A stretch of 64,000 nucleotides of DNA, taken from assembly GCF_910592395.1 (NCBI RefSeq), contig NC_088319.1, positions 10,170,001 to 10,234,000 of the forward strand, read 5' to 3'. This DNA comes from Lineus longissimus. Its lineage: Eukaryota > Nemertea > Pilidiophora > Heteronemertea > Lineidae. Positions 31,880 through 44,100 of this stretch are shown here, in pieces. The notes beneath the pieces were generated by a model, which searched no databases, was not told the origin of the DNA, and saw only the letters and a list, made by a program, of their open reading frames with translations. A program made the translations under genes and the position numbers. Each line of letters starts with the position of its first letter. Positions within the stretch are counted from its first letter, which is position 1.

Positions 31880-33340
31880 AATTAGCGTTGTCAATATTTA
31901 ATTAGGGCATCGCATAAAAGGTCAATCAATCTCAAACAGCATTTACAAAAAGCCGATTAAACACTCATTTTTAGACCTTCTAACTTACCGAGCAGACTGG
32001 CATGGATGTTGCTTCTTGAGGCCTAGGAGAATGGTTGCCTCACAAGAAAAAAAATTAAAAAATGCGCTCGTTCGTTAATTTTCTATCTGGCAAATGGTAA
32101 CATTGACAATATGTCATCATATGCCCTAAATTTCGAGGTAAATTGCCCAGCGGGTTACTCTGTTGTGCATGCACAGAATCAAGGGCCTAATGGTATCAGG
32201 CTAAGTAGCTTCGCCCAATATGCACCATTCTGGGAAAACTCAATGTGGAAGTATGCTCATTAGCATAATCTATTCTTAGCTCCAGCTCGAGGTAATCTTG
32301 CGCAGTGTTTCTTCGGCCCAGATACATTGTAGTGGAAAACGTCTAGGTCTAGTACAATGAACGCCTGGCTTGCGCCAGACTAATAAGTGAAGAAGGTTTG
32401 GCTGCGCGAGACTACTGTGATAAAAATGACCATTGCATAGACTCTGTGTCGTAGGCAAATACCTTTTACAATAAAAAATGCTGTCAAAAGACGATAAGGA
32501 ATGATTATTTATTAACATTTCCTGAACTATATTTCTTCTAATTATCACTTTACATAAATACATGTAGGTTGGCGTTAGGTCGCGTGCTTTTCTTTTTTCG
32601 TGGCAATATACAGCAAAATAATTACAACCCCACAATCCCGCTATAAGTCCATAATAAGGCCACGGTGACTCGTTATAAATGTTTCGCCATCTTCGCTATT
32701 TTGCCGCTACGCGGCGCGTTGGGTCCTTGCGTCTTGGTAAAAAAAAGCACAGGAAACAAATTCACAGGAAAAAAGGTACAGGATATGAAAATACCGGAAA
32801 AAAGGTACAGGAACAATAAATACACAAAATGGCATAAATAGGTTTAAAAAGTACAGTTTTTTATTGAATATTATTTGAATTCTCTCTTGATCTCTTCATA
32901 ACTTAACTAAATTGGTTGCTCTGGCAATGCATGGGCCTTTAATAGAAATATCACCAAATGGTACCAATGACAAATTCAGAATCGGCCAATGTCTCAATAT
33001 TTTAGAAGAAATTAGATATTATGGAAGAAGTTGCCCGAAAGGCAAGCTGGCGGGTATTTTTGCACTCGGCATATCACGGTTTTAATTACAATCATTTTCT
33101 TTTAAATTTTTGAATACTCGTTTCGTATTCTTATTCTAGGGCACTACGATTTTTTCCCGTCGCTTTCATGCCTATGTCTTTTTCCTGTACCGTTTTTACC
33201 GTATACCGTCTAAAGTATACAACACACTCGAATGGAGGAAGTAACACTTCACAGAGCCCATGGAAAATTGATTCTCAGATGTCCTTTCAACGATATCCAG
33301 AGGCCAAAGGGTTGGGCTAGTTCCGACCGATTCTCCAATC
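31880..33340. other. Copy-B-specific 1.46-kb segment
   Basis: Copy C passes directly from the equivalent of 31875 to 33345. The extra sequence in B includes a member of the 3.15-kb family end (about 32180-32735) and a lysine-codon-like A-rich stretch with AGGAAAAAAGGTACAGG repeated (32750-32810). About 33165-33190 is partly complementary to that stretch (TTTTTCCTGTACCG). No coding signal. Confidence 0.6.
32240..32735 (+). repeat. ~500-bp terminal piece of the 3.15-kb repeat family
   Basis: Matches about 1940-2411 with more divergence than the other copies (roughly 85%), ending in the shared TTGGGTCCTTGCGTC terminus. It is an older, end-only copy. Confidence 0.75.
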
Positions 33341-33575
33341 AAAAGAGCCCAATTCTGCATCCCCGTTATGTACATTGTAGAAATAAACCAATCAGAAGGC
33401 TATATTGTTGAATCATAACTTGCCGGTTTTGCCTTAGGAATGGCATGAATGGGCGAATAGAGATATTCACGGCGATACACATATTGCTGCGTTTTTCTAC
33501 CAGGCAACTAACCTATTAACCGCACTCACAGTCATAACCTGATCAATTTTAGATGAGACTATACGAAAACAAATA

Positions 33576-33837
33576 CTATACCTTTAGACTTAACTTAACC
33601 TTTTCGTACACGATCTTCTGCGTACAGCTCGCGATATTCCGGTCGCACTTCGAATAATTTTCATGTGGCAAAGTTAAATAATGTGCGTAAAAACTACCAT
33701 TGATGAATAAACAATAAATAGAGATTGGGACCTCGGTCTGTCCTCCAACAAATAGATCATATTCGCCGCTGATTCCTTGTCCCACCCGAAAAAGGTCGGT
33801 GCAGGTCTGGGCTTTTATTGCGTACACGTTTGTCCCA
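33576..33837 (-). CDS. Minus-strand duplicated gene, copy B, last exon
   Basis: A strong acceptor (minus strand TGTATTTTCAG) ends at 33838. The exon then reads GTNVYAIKAQTC in phase 2 and stops at 33576 after about 86 codons. The same exon with the same acceptor is at 49561-49822 in copy C, differing at only a few residues, which supports coding. No family recognised. The phase-2 acceptor is the same as in the last exon of the plus-strand gene. Confidence 0.5.
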
Positions 33838-34098
33838 CTGAAAATACATTGCTTGTGTCAACAGGGCAGAGAGCCGCGATGCAGCGACAAATCTGGATGA
33901 ATGAAAATATCGAACAGGGCATTTTGACGAGGGTATTGAAAAGTTGCGTTGCCTTTTCTCAGACCGTTCAAATGATATTATCAGACGTGCACAACTCAAT
34001 ATATTTCAAAATGTTGCATTACATTTTCGAGTCTTGCATGTATTCCGCTTTGGCGTGCCATACTCGCGCATTGACATGACCCTATCAAAATACGAGTT

Positions 34099-34542
34099 CT
34101 AAACTGTCCAGTGAGTCCACAGTTTCTTAAATATATTGTCATAAAGCATATTTCTGTGATGGCCTGACTCTGTTAATTTAGAATCAACCACATATTGAGA
34201 ATTAATTCCACTTTGATCCATCCAAGCCATGGATTTACCACGGCAACTTGATATTTTAATAACCTCTATGTGACTTCCGGTCGTGAATGAATACATGTCT
34301 CTTCCAAAAAACGCAGTATACCTTTTTAATATCTCCGTCTTGCGTGCGTCGTTGCATCCTCTAACAAAGCCAAGGCAATGCCGAATACCGGGGCCATATT
34401 CATAAGCAATGCATGGTTCATATAATGTACATATTACACTGCACGCCAGTAGACTCCTCGTATCGGCTATCAAGAGAGCAATCGCTTTAGTTTGTTGAGG
34501 AAAATGACATCGGTAATAAAATTGTAATTTCGATGCCTCCAT
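34099..34542 (-). CDS. Minus-strand duplicated gene, copy B, first exon
   Basis: ATG at 34542 (AAGATGG context) opens 147 codons starting MEASKLQFYYRC. It is nearly unchanged in copy C (50528-50085), and a third, truncated copy is at 63204-63524. A TRSLLACS segment resembles TRSLLQCS of the plus-strand gene's first exon, so the two may be old paralogues (weak evidence). The stop at 34099 may lie in an intron; a phase-2 donor that would join to 33837 was not found with confidence. Cysteine-rich; no membrane segment. Confidence 0.45.
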   Translation of the reverse strand: MEASKLQFYYRCHFPQQTKAIALLIADTRSLLACSVICTLYEPCIAYEYGPGIRHCLGFVRGCNDARKTEILKRYTAFFGRDMYSFTTGSHIEVIKISSCRGKSMAWMDQSGINSQYVVDSKLTESGHHRNMLYDNIFKKLWTHWTV

Positions 34543-35239
34543 CTTGTCACTTCTAGCTGGGACCCTCAGGGAATGGATTTACTTGAAATGTCAATGTTCC
34601 GACGGTTAAGTTAACCTATGAGAAGATGAGAAGACAATTCCACGGGGCAGGAGCGCAAGATCAAATAGACCCGTCATACTTGTCTCCACATAAAGACCGA
34701 GCTGGCCTTTGGGGACAGTATTGTCGATTATCAGAAATAGTTCTTGAGCGAATGCAATTTCGAAGCAGATCATTTGGAATTTTGTTCATAACCGGTTAAA
34801 CTCTGGATACAGCCCTTGATTGCCTCAGAAGCTGCCTCGCGTAGGTATCAGAGTTATTGGTCAAATATCCAACAACGAAGGGCCTCCAATCCAGGGAGAA
34901 GGTAATAAATGAAGGTATATAGGAGAGAGCATTACACATGGTGGAAGAAGTGGTAAAGAGGACAGGCGATTTGCAAATGGAAAAAAATGTGTTGTGGAGT
35001 GAAGTCAAGACGCAAGGTCGAATTTGGTAGATGTTGCTTTGGCTGAACTGAGTAGCATAAACAGGGTGGTTGCTTGTTGAAACTTGTCTGCAACCACCCT
35101 GTTACTGTTCCTGGTATACAAATCCTTCAGCGTGATCGATATCTAGCGCCGTGCTTGTGGGTAGGCTAAGCACCGGATCTCGCGCCTGGAAGTGCCTGCC
35201 TATATGAATTAAGCCCGAACGCTCTCGCGCCAGGCCCGA
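34543..35239. other. Shared non-coding segment of copy B
   Basis: Collinear with 50529-51230 in C and, from 34918, with 5218-5535 in A. It contains the conserved hairpin at about 35059-35102. The short frames on either strand are not consistently conserved. Confidence 0.5.
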
Positions 35240-35247
35240 GTAACAGT

Positions 35248-36956
35248 TGGGTGTCTATAAACCGAAGACCAAAGACCGAAGACTGAAGATCGAAGATGGA
35301 AGACCCCCCCAAAACTATAAAACGAAGATCCCCCCAACTATAAAAGGAAGACCCTGATGTCAACTATAAAACGAAGATCCCCCCAACTATAAAAGGAAGA
35401 CCCTAATGTCAACTATAAAACGAAGATCCCCCCAACTATAAAAGGAAGACCCTGATGTCAACTATAAAACGAAGATCCCCCCATCTATAAAAGGAAGACC
35501 CTAATGTCAACTATAAAACGAAGATCCCCCCAACTATAAAAGGAAGACCCTGATGTCAACTATAAAACGAAGATCCCCCCAACTATAAAAGGAAGACCCT
35601 GATGTCAACTATAAAACGAAGATCCCCCCAACTATAAAAGGAAGACCCTAATGTCAACTATAAAACGAAGATCCCCCAATCTATAAAAGGAAGACCCTAA
35701 TGTCAACTATAAAACGAAGATCCCCCAATCTATAAAAGGAAGACCCTAATGTCAACTATAAAACGAAGATCCCCCCAACTATAAAAGGAAGACCCTGATG
35801 TCAACTATAAAACGAAGATCCCCCAACTATAAAAGGAAGACCCTAATGTCAACTATAAAACGAAGATCCCCCAATCTATAAAAGGAAGACCCTGATGTCA
35901 ACTATAAAACGAAGATCCCCCCAACTATAAAAGGAAGACCCTAATGTCAACTATAAAACGAAGATCCCCCCATCTATAAAAGGAAGACCCTGGTGGTTTT
36001 AGACCCTCAAGTTCAGTTACTGCAGACTTGCACGTCATAACACGTGACTGAGCATCTGTATTTCAACAAGCAAGCTAGCCTGAGTGCGGCGTAGTGACAT
36101 AGGAGATCAGATCGTGCACGTTTGGATTGTTTTTCTGTATGTAGGACCAATTCCATATTGGCCGTGTGATCAACTAACCTGCTGGGAGCCTATGACGATA
36201 CACACACATGCACATAGAAACAGCTTCTGGACGAAGCTGAGGGCTGGCTATGATGAGTACAGTGAGAAACTAGGTCATATTGGAGCACGGCTGCATGGTA
36301 ACAGGTACGGGGCTCCCCGCCTTATGTAAACTGTGCCACTAAGCTGCTAAGGCTAGACACGACTGGTGTAGTACCCGGTACACTTACTTTCTCAAATCAT
36401 TAATGTAGCATGGACCGAAAATGAAAACAAACTGTGCAGTAACTGAACATGAGAATGAAAACCATCAGGGTCTTCCTTTTATAGATGGGGGGATCTTCGT
36501 TTTATAGTTGAAATTAGGGTCTTCCTTTTATAGTTGGGGGGATCTTCGTTTTATAGTTGACATCAGGGTCTTCCTTTTATAGTTGGGGGGATCTTCGTTT
36601 TATAGTTGACATTAGGGTCTTCCTTTTATAGATGGGGGGATCTTCGTTTTATAGTTGACATTAGGGTCTTCCTTTTATAGTTGGGGGATCTTCGTTTTAT
36701 AGTTGACATCAGGGTCTTCCTTTTATAGTTGGGGGATCTTCGTTTTATAGTTGACATTAGGGTCTTCCTTTTATAGATGGGGGGATCTTCGTTTTATAGT
36801 TGACATTAGGGTCTTCCTTTTATAGATGGGGGGATCTTCGTTTTATAGTTGACATTAGGGTCTTCCTTTTATAGTTGGGGGATCTTCGTTTTATAGTTTT
36901 GGGTGGGTCTTCTATCTTCGATCTTCGGTCTTCGATCTTCGGTTGATAGACACCCA
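35248..36956. mobile_element. Foldback-type transposable element with tandem-array arms
   Basis: 1709 bp flanked by an 8-bp duplication GTAACAGT (35240-35247 and 36957-36964); copies A and C show the single empty site (about 5536 and 51228). Termini are TGGGTGTCTAT and its inverse. Inside the termini, a ~12-bp CCGAAGACC-type sub-repeat leads into inverted arms made of a 49-bp tandem unit: 14 units in the left arm (about 35315-35990), 9 in the right arm (about 36470-36900). Each unit has two related halves beginning ACTATAAAA, one continuing CGAAGATCCCCCC and the other GGAAGACCCTGATG. The inverted symmetry continues inward ~40 bp. A ~400-bp loop remains. The architecture matches foldback elements such as Drosophila FB and sea urchin TU by known features (tandem-array inverted repeats, 8-9 bp duplications). 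Confidence 0.9.
36035..36430. other. Central loop of the foldback element
   Basis: About 400 bp of single-copy sequence between the inverted arms. It holds an 81-codon plus-strand frame (36084-36329) that starts without an ATG and has no motif I know. Too short for a transposase, so the element is probably mobilised in trans. Confidence 0.5.
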
Positions 36957-37070
36957 GTAACAGTTAGGCAAAGTAGCGATAAATGAATGACCAGACAAAA
37001 TACCGGGTGAGCCTACGGTAATCACTGACCTTACTGACCAAATTTTTTACATGATTATATCAATTACTTC

Positions 37071-37350
37071 CATATCTGGGTACTCGTTCTTCTCCGTATA
37101 AAAAGGCGCATATTGCTGACTAAGGAACGAGGCATTGCCTCATCATCTCTATCGGACCAACTGATATACTTTTATATGCACGCATACAGCACGCCACAGC
37201 TAGGTCCGAGTCTGTGGACAAATGGTTGGTTTAATTTGTCTCTTCGATATGGCTCCTTTGATATTGCATTAGATTTTCATTGCAATTCAATCTATTCAAG
37301 GTATAGCCCATTTGAACCTGCCTGCGCCACGGGTGCAATGCTAGTACCTA
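37071..37350. other. Copy-B-specific ~280-bp insertion with a TATA-like box
   Basis: A and C read from TACTTCCATACC directly into TATATATTC. In B about 280 bp intervenes, containing GTATAAAAAGGCGC at about 37097. This could be a solo LTR or a promoter-bearing fragment, but TG...CA ends and a target duplication are not clear. Confidence 0.4.
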
Positions 37351-37799
37351 TATACATGTATTCTATGTTTGCCAAAGAACTGCAGTCTGATGCAATGAAA
37401 CAAACTTGTGTACATCGTAATGCCGGCATTTGTAGGATCGTCTGTCATCTTTTCTCAAAATCTTATCCGGCGGCCATTTGATGTGGAGATGACACGTAAA
37501 GCACTCCGAGGGTAGCCCATTATATAGCCTCAGTCTGCTACGCTGTACATCGAGGCTATGTACTACCTGGAAAAAAGCCAGGAATTCCAGCCCAAACGCA
37601 TTTAAGCTTAAGCAATGATGAAAAACAGGAAAACCCCTCGGTGTAAAAATACTTTGACGTCACAAGGCTAGCCAACCAATCAGGTCATTGCTTCGTCAAT
37701 CATTTTCGCAATGGCAACTCGCACTTCGTCCTTTTTGGGGAAGAAGCATTGGTCTTCTCCGAGGGTCGCTAACTACGGCCTGGCGCGAGATGAGGCGTC

Positions 37800-38087
37800 A
37801 GTACCAAAAAGAACGCTGTGGCGCTTACTCGTGCTCACTTGCGCTTAGCAATCGATCGGCCATTGCAGACTATAACACCATCTGTTCCACGAGTTTGGAA
37901 TCGGAGAGAGTGACCTGTGTTCCTGCAATTACGAACCGATGACTATCAGCCACATCCTGTCCAAATGCCCTGACCTAGCAGCCCTTAGAGAGGAGATCTT
38001 GCCATGGGAACCTCCATCAAGGACCAGCTGTACGATGACCAGGGCCGGCTAAGGCAGACGACGGCGTACATCGATAGAAGGGACTAA
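37800..38087 (+). pseudogene. Decayed LINE C-terminal remnant, copy B
   Basis: The frame ending in TAA at 38085-38087 reads FHEFGIGESDLCSCNYE, HILSKCPDLAALREE and a terminal RQTTAYIDRRD. The C-x-C...H-x4-C arrangement and final segment are typical of a LINE ORF2 C-terminus of jockey-like type. Upstream stops and loss of the RT show it is a remnant; B preserves the zinc-binding His best. Confidence 0.65.
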
Positions 38088-38609
38088 CCTTCCAAGAGAT
38101 AACGAAGAAAAAGAAGAAGTAATCGATCACACCATCTGAAACCCAGCCTGCATGGTAAAACTTAGCGCCTCCCTGCGAGATCTCGTGATATTTGGGTGGT
38201 CGATCGCTCTGCTCAACAGAAAATGAAGCTACAATCCAACCTCGCGACAGGAATTGGCGGAGGCGCAATGTCTTGGGACGAGGCTGCCTGAAACCAAATA
38301 AAAAGGTTTTGATATAGCGCATGATTTCGTTTGGAAAGTTCAGAAAATTGTTTGCGAACAATTGAACACAACTATCATCGAGAATAACTAATGATATGAT
38401 CAATAAACATACATTTCCGATCAGAACGTTTTTTGTCACATTGAATCTACAACTAGTATGTTTACAAAGTATGCACATGAGTTGGTCTGCGTTCTACATT
38501 TGCTTAAGCTTCATATCGTTCTAGTACATATAATTTCAAAACATTTTCCCCACTACAAGTGATAATCATGTGCAAATTCTGAGCTTATTCTTCATCATAA
38601 TCTCATATA

Positions 38610-39980
38610 GGATTTGTTAAACCTAATAAAGGCCAAGGAATCCTAATAATATTATGATTGTTAGCGGGATCCTATATATAAGTGGAATAGGTATCCTACA
38701 TAAAGCTGGTTTCGGAATCGTATATGCTTGGTAACAGAATCCTAAATAGGCTTAGCAATAGCATCTTATTCATACGCTTGTTTAATAACGGAATGTCAGC
38801 GGAATCCTACATAGGCTTGGTAAGAGAATCAAAGTTATTAGCACGCTTATGAAAATACAATACGGATTGTCGTCACTTTTATTACTTTCCCATGAAAAAA
38901 TGCTCACTGGGCTCTGGAAGCGGTATCAGTAGGCGAGACAGTATTAATTGCGTTTCTTTGGGGATGTGATTTAAGTCAGAGTTTTCAGATGAAGGCTCAA
39001 TGGTCAAAATAATGCACTCCGAAAAATAATTAGTAAAGTAAAATAGTTAGAGTGTAAAATAACTAAAAGTTTCTAGTTATTTTTACTACTCTGGTAGTTC
39101 CTATTGTACCAAATGTGAAATTATATATTTAAACTAGTCTATCAAAATAGCAATTCTTAGCCATTTTGACCCTCTCGGTACGGGAAATGGCCCTCTTTTT
39201 CGCCAGGCCTGAGATGGGACTGGCCGAATATCCGTTTCTCTTAGACACTGCAAGTTGTGGGCATGTCATATCGACATCGATCTTTTGAACAGGATGACCA
39301 GATTCCTCTTAAAAGCTGTTTCATTTCCACTGGCTGTTTGGTTCGTGCTCAAGCGAATTTCAAACGTTTAAACTTATTTTATAGTTGATCAAATAGGAAC
39401 TACCAGATTGAGGTGTTTTTTTTAATCAACAATGGAATCAATGGATGTAGATTACCTTGATGGATGCCTTACATTTCCCCTGTATCAAAAATTCCCAGTT
39501 CAGGATTAGGTTCTTTAAAATGAGAATGATTTAAAACCCAACGGCGAATTCTTTCACGTTTTGGTAATGGTAACACAGCGCGGAATTTCTTTTTACGTCC
39601 GTCGTACAATTTTCAGCGGCAGCTCCCCGACCCCCAAAAGAAATGGCCTCAGAACCCCGCTCCCAAAGTTAGTGTCTTGTTCAAGCTGTCGGCTGCCCAG
39701 TCACCTCCTATTCTACATAAGTAGTTTCCATCAACAGATTGCACAAAAAAGGAAAAATTCAAAATCCACCTTCGTCGCCCCTTTGAAACAATTCTATTCG
39801 CGGCTATTCGACGGTAAAGTACTAGAAAATTCAAAAGCGATTGACGGGAGGGTATTATTGCAAGATAGTTTTCATTTTAGGCAAGTGCCTAGTTCCATTT
39901 TCTCAGCTCAGATGCTTCACCTGACAGTGACGACAAACGACTCAAACTGATATGACCGTGTCATTTGAAATGTAAAGTCT
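38610..39980. other. Non-coding shared segment of copy B
   Basis: Begins with the degenerate ~26-bp CCTACATAGGCTTGG-type repeat (38615-38830) and continues AT-rich and collinear with 8160-9500 and 52610-53975. B and C share a ~30-bp stretch (around 39005-39035) that A lacks, so B and C are closer relatives here. Confidence 0.6.
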
Positions 39981-39982
39981 CG

Positions 39983-40517
39983 CTGCACTACAGCAATCCA
40001 ACATGTCTCTCTTGTGGTGGACAGGCTATCTATCTAGCTTCGCTACACTACAGAAATCCAACATGTCTCTCTTGTGGTAGACAGGCTATCCATCGAATTG
40101 CGCTACACTACAGCAATCCAACACATCCCCAGCGGTAGACAGGTTATCTATCGAACTCGACTGCACTACAGCAATCCAACACATCCCCAGTGGTAGACAG
40201 GTTATTTATCGAATTGCGCTGCACTACAGAAATCCAACACGTCCCCAGTGGTAGACAGGCTATCTATCGAATTGCGCTGCACTACAGCAATCCAAGACGT
40301 CCCCAGTGGTAGACAGGCTATCTATCGAATTGCGCTACACTACAGAAATCCAACACGTCCCCAGTGGTAGCAGGCTATCCATCGAACTTTGCTGCACTTC
40401 AGCAATCCAACACCTCCCCAGCGGTCGACAGGCTATCTACCGAATTCCGCTGCACTACAGCAATCCAACACTTCTCCAGTGGTAGACAGGCTCTCTATCG
40501 AATTGCGCTGCACTACT
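39983..40517 (+). repeat. 58-bp satellite array, copy B (~9 units)
   Basis: Same unit and position as in copies A and C. Unit variants (CACTACAGAAATCC versus CACTACAGCAATCC; GGTAGCAGG with a missing base) occur in an order partly shared with C, indicating shared ancestry followed by unit gain or loss. Confidence 0.9.
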
Positions 40518-40776
40518 TTTGACACTTTCAGGAAACCCAGGATTTCCCAGGAGGATTTCCCCGATTCGCTTAACATCAAGGAAAAAATCTACAGCAAGAC
40601 GTCAGAGTACAATGTAGATCAATGGCTCAAGGCAGGCAGCACCTTACAGGTGCATCGGTCCACTTGTAGAGGATCGACCCATGGAGGGCTAACTCGGGTC
40701 TTATCGGAGTCAGCATCGGAAGAGCGTGATAATTTGGCAACATTTTAAATTTGTTTCCTGTTTTGTGCAATTTCTT

Positions 40777-41122
40777 GACGCAAGGGCCCAACGCGCCGCG
40801 TAGCGGCAAAAAAGCGAAGCTGGCGAAACATTTATAACGGGTCACCGTCACTTATTATTGGACTTATAGCGCATTTACGGGGTTGCAACTATTTTGCTTT
40901 ATAGTGTCACCAGGAAAGAAAAGCATGCGACCTAACGCCGATCTATTTGTATAAAGTGATAATTAGAAGGTATATAGTAGGAAATATCAATAAAATAATT
41001 ATTCCATGTCGTCTTTTGAGGGCATTTTTGATTGTAAAAAATATATGTGTACGTCACCGTAGTCTCTGCAATGATAATTTTATCAGAGCAGTCTCGCGCA
41101 AGTAGAAGTTCTTTACCTACTA
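40777..41122 (-). repeat. 346-bp end copy of the 3.15-kb repeat family
   Basis: Begins GACGCAAGGGCCCAACGCG and runs to TTCTTTACCTACTA, where a complete second copy starts. It is either the outer, interrupted member of a self-nested pair or a tandem end duplication. Confidence 0.8.
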
Positions 41123-44100
41123 GACGCAAGGGCCCAACGCGCCGCGTAGCGGCAAAAAAGCGAAGCTGGCGAAACATTTATAACGGGTCACCGTCACTTA
41201 TTATTGGACTTATAGCGCATTTACGGGGTTGCAACTATTTTGCTTTATAGTGTCACCAGGAAAGAAAAGCATGCGACCTAACGCCGATCTATTTGTATAA
41301 AGTGATAATTGGAAGGTATATAGTAGGAAATATCAATAAAATAATCATTCCATGTCGTCTTTTGAGGGCATTTTTGATTGTAAAAAATATATGTGTACGT
41401 CACCGTAGTCTCTGCAATGATAATTTTATCAGAGCAGTCTCGCGCAAGTAGAAGTTCTTTACCTATTAGTTCTTCACTTATTAGTCTCAACGTCTGGCGC
41501 AAAGCCAGACGGTTTCCATTACGATTTCACTACGATGTTTGACAAGAAGGAGCGGTGCGCGAGATATGCTAATGAGCAGACGTCCCTCGCTTGAGTTTCT
41601 GAAGAATGTTCCATATCGCGCTAAGCTCATCACTGCTGATTATGACAGGCGTTCAACGGTAGGTATCTGCTCCCCAACTTCCACCCTAATACGGTACAAT
41701 AAGTTACCATTTGATGGGAATGGGACAATGCCCTCACTGTGTATGGAGTCATAGGGATAAGAAGACATTATTCATTAGTGTTGGTACAAGTGATTTTGCC
41801 CAAAAAACATGCGCATTCAAAAAACAAAATGCAAGGTATCACGTACATGACCATGACGACGTGCAGAAAGTGCACTGGCCAGTGCATACCCTATGGCTAT
41901 GTACTAGTAAACATGGTAAACATGAACAACATCATTATTCATCGGCAGTTCATTTTACTCCGAGCTTCTCCTGAAACATATAGCCATGATGATTAGGCCT
42001 ACCATGTACCATGACCAATAACAGCACTAGTAGATCATGTAGGCCTAGATGTCAACAAGTTCACATGAACCGTATAATCCCGCATGGCGCATGTGGGGCA
42101 TGCGTCTAAACCAAAGCCCCAAAATCACTTGTTTTGGTCTATTTCACTTGTGTTTCCCCCGTCTCCCAGTCCATAATACATTTACAGTTTACAATCCCCG
42201 ATCATGGCCCAACAAAAGGTCATCGGTTGACTAAAGGAACACAACTGTTCAATGGATTTATAGTTGAATGCGATCAAACTACGTCTTTTCAATCGTGGAT
42301 TGTAAATTTAACCCCATGGGCCTAGGGAAGGCCCTATAACAATACTTTCGACACAGTTATTATCTCCGCTGCCTCCACCATGTTACACACAGTGCTCACT
42401 GCTGATTCTAAAATGCGCCACCTAGTCAAAACAGGACATATGTTCTTCTAGGAATAGATCTCTTTCCAATATTTCGTCATTCCACTATCGTCATCACCTC
42501 ATCATACTTTCATTGACATTACAGGCACACATCCACAGAGCACTCTTCAAATCATCTACACAGTGGTTATCCAACTAGGATTATAAAGGTAATTTCTTAG
42601 CCCCGCACAGTGGGTTTCAGTCTTGATAAAGGGGCACTATTGCTAGCAGCTAGGTAGGCAAGATAAAGTTAGCCGAAGTAGCCGATAGGGGTCTCTCGCC
42701 CCTCAAAGTCCGTCACAACTATTCAAGCTTGTACAAGGAATACATGCAGCGCTGACTCTAACAAGACCCAATGGGAATGTCGCACAGTCATCTGTCAAAA
42801 ACAAGACCTATGTTGTAGTATGATCTCTTGCCAATATATATTTAATAATTGCACTATCGTCATCACCTCATCATACTTCATTGACATTACAGGCACACAT
42901 TGACATAGACCACTGTTGCAATCAACGACACAGTCGCTATCCAAGTAGCATTATAGAGGTAATTATCATTATCATACCTCATTAGCATGTGAACCAATCG
43001 CGTCGCGTCCTTTGCGATCACGGCAAAGCCTCATGGAATAATGTCTTTCAACGTTGAATAATTTTTCATATTCCATGCCTACAACTTCAATTTCTTCATA
43101 ATCCATGGCTAGAAGTTCAATACTAATATAATATCCAAGATAAAGTTACAAGAAGTAGTCAATAGGGGTCTCTCACCTCTCACTGTATGTCCACACTATT
43201 CACGCTTGTACGAGGAATACATTCAATGCTGTGAATCTAACAACACCCAGTGCCCTTACTCTGTATATTAGTCACTGGAAGATGGCCCATTTCACTCCTT
43301 CCTTCTACTTCACCTATAGTCTCATTGCAAATGCCTCAGTTCTATGATATCACATTCACTTTCAGCTGTCATGCAACGCAACAACTGTGCTATCTGCCAT
43401 CGCACATCAACGAAGAAGTGCAGCCGCCCACATTCCACCTCACGTCTGTCCGACCAGCTGCAATCCTCGAGGACGCCCCACTGTACCACGATTTCACTAC
43501 GATGTTTGACAAGAAGGAGCAGTGCGCGAGATAGGCTAATGAGCAGACTTCCCTCGCTTGAGTTTCGGAAGAATGTTCCATATCGCGCTAAGCTGACCAC
43601 TGCTGACCATGACAGGCGTGCATTGGACTGGTACTGGTTGGAACTGAACATTGAATATGCTGGTGGTGACGCTTTCTGATGAGAAGTTGGTCGTGACTGA
43701 TGCAGTATCCTTGGACTTGTCCACAGCATCGTTCAATCATTGCTCTCTGAGCTGCCTTGATTCTGTACCCAAATACTAAGACCAAATGCCTGTTGACTGT
43801 GCTTTAAGAGAGACTGGCGCCATGCCTAGAGATATGACTGACCCCTATTGGCAAATTGTATGACTTTATCTTGCCTACCTAGCTGCTGCCTATAGTCTCC
43901 CTTTAACTGCGGAACACTTCAAAGTCGATAAAATGCCATGTTCCACCTTTTAATGTGTTCAGACTGCCATTTTCAAAATAATCAAGTCAGGACACTGCCT
44001 TCTAGTCTCATAATAAATTTTGCTTTCCTCAATATATAATAACATTTCTTCTTCTTCAATGCTTTCATCATTCCAAACTTCTCCTCCTCTGACTTTTACA

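Larger units (their letters stand above)
30870..40776. repeat. Segmental duplication, copy B
   Basis: Collinear with copy C from 30870/47550 (AAATCTCTTAATTAATCAAC in both) and with copy A from 34918. B-specific insertions: about 31880-33340, the foldback element 35248-36956, about 37071-37350, and the 3.5-kb repeat at 40777-44270. After the last, the copy resumes to about 44903 and then breaks. B has no plus-strand propeller-like gene. Confidence 0.85.

Noticed and set aside
35315-36900. CRISPR-like regular repeats
   Set aside because: Units are directly tandem with no unique spacers, occur in two inverted arms, and sit inside a target-duplicated eukaryotic element.
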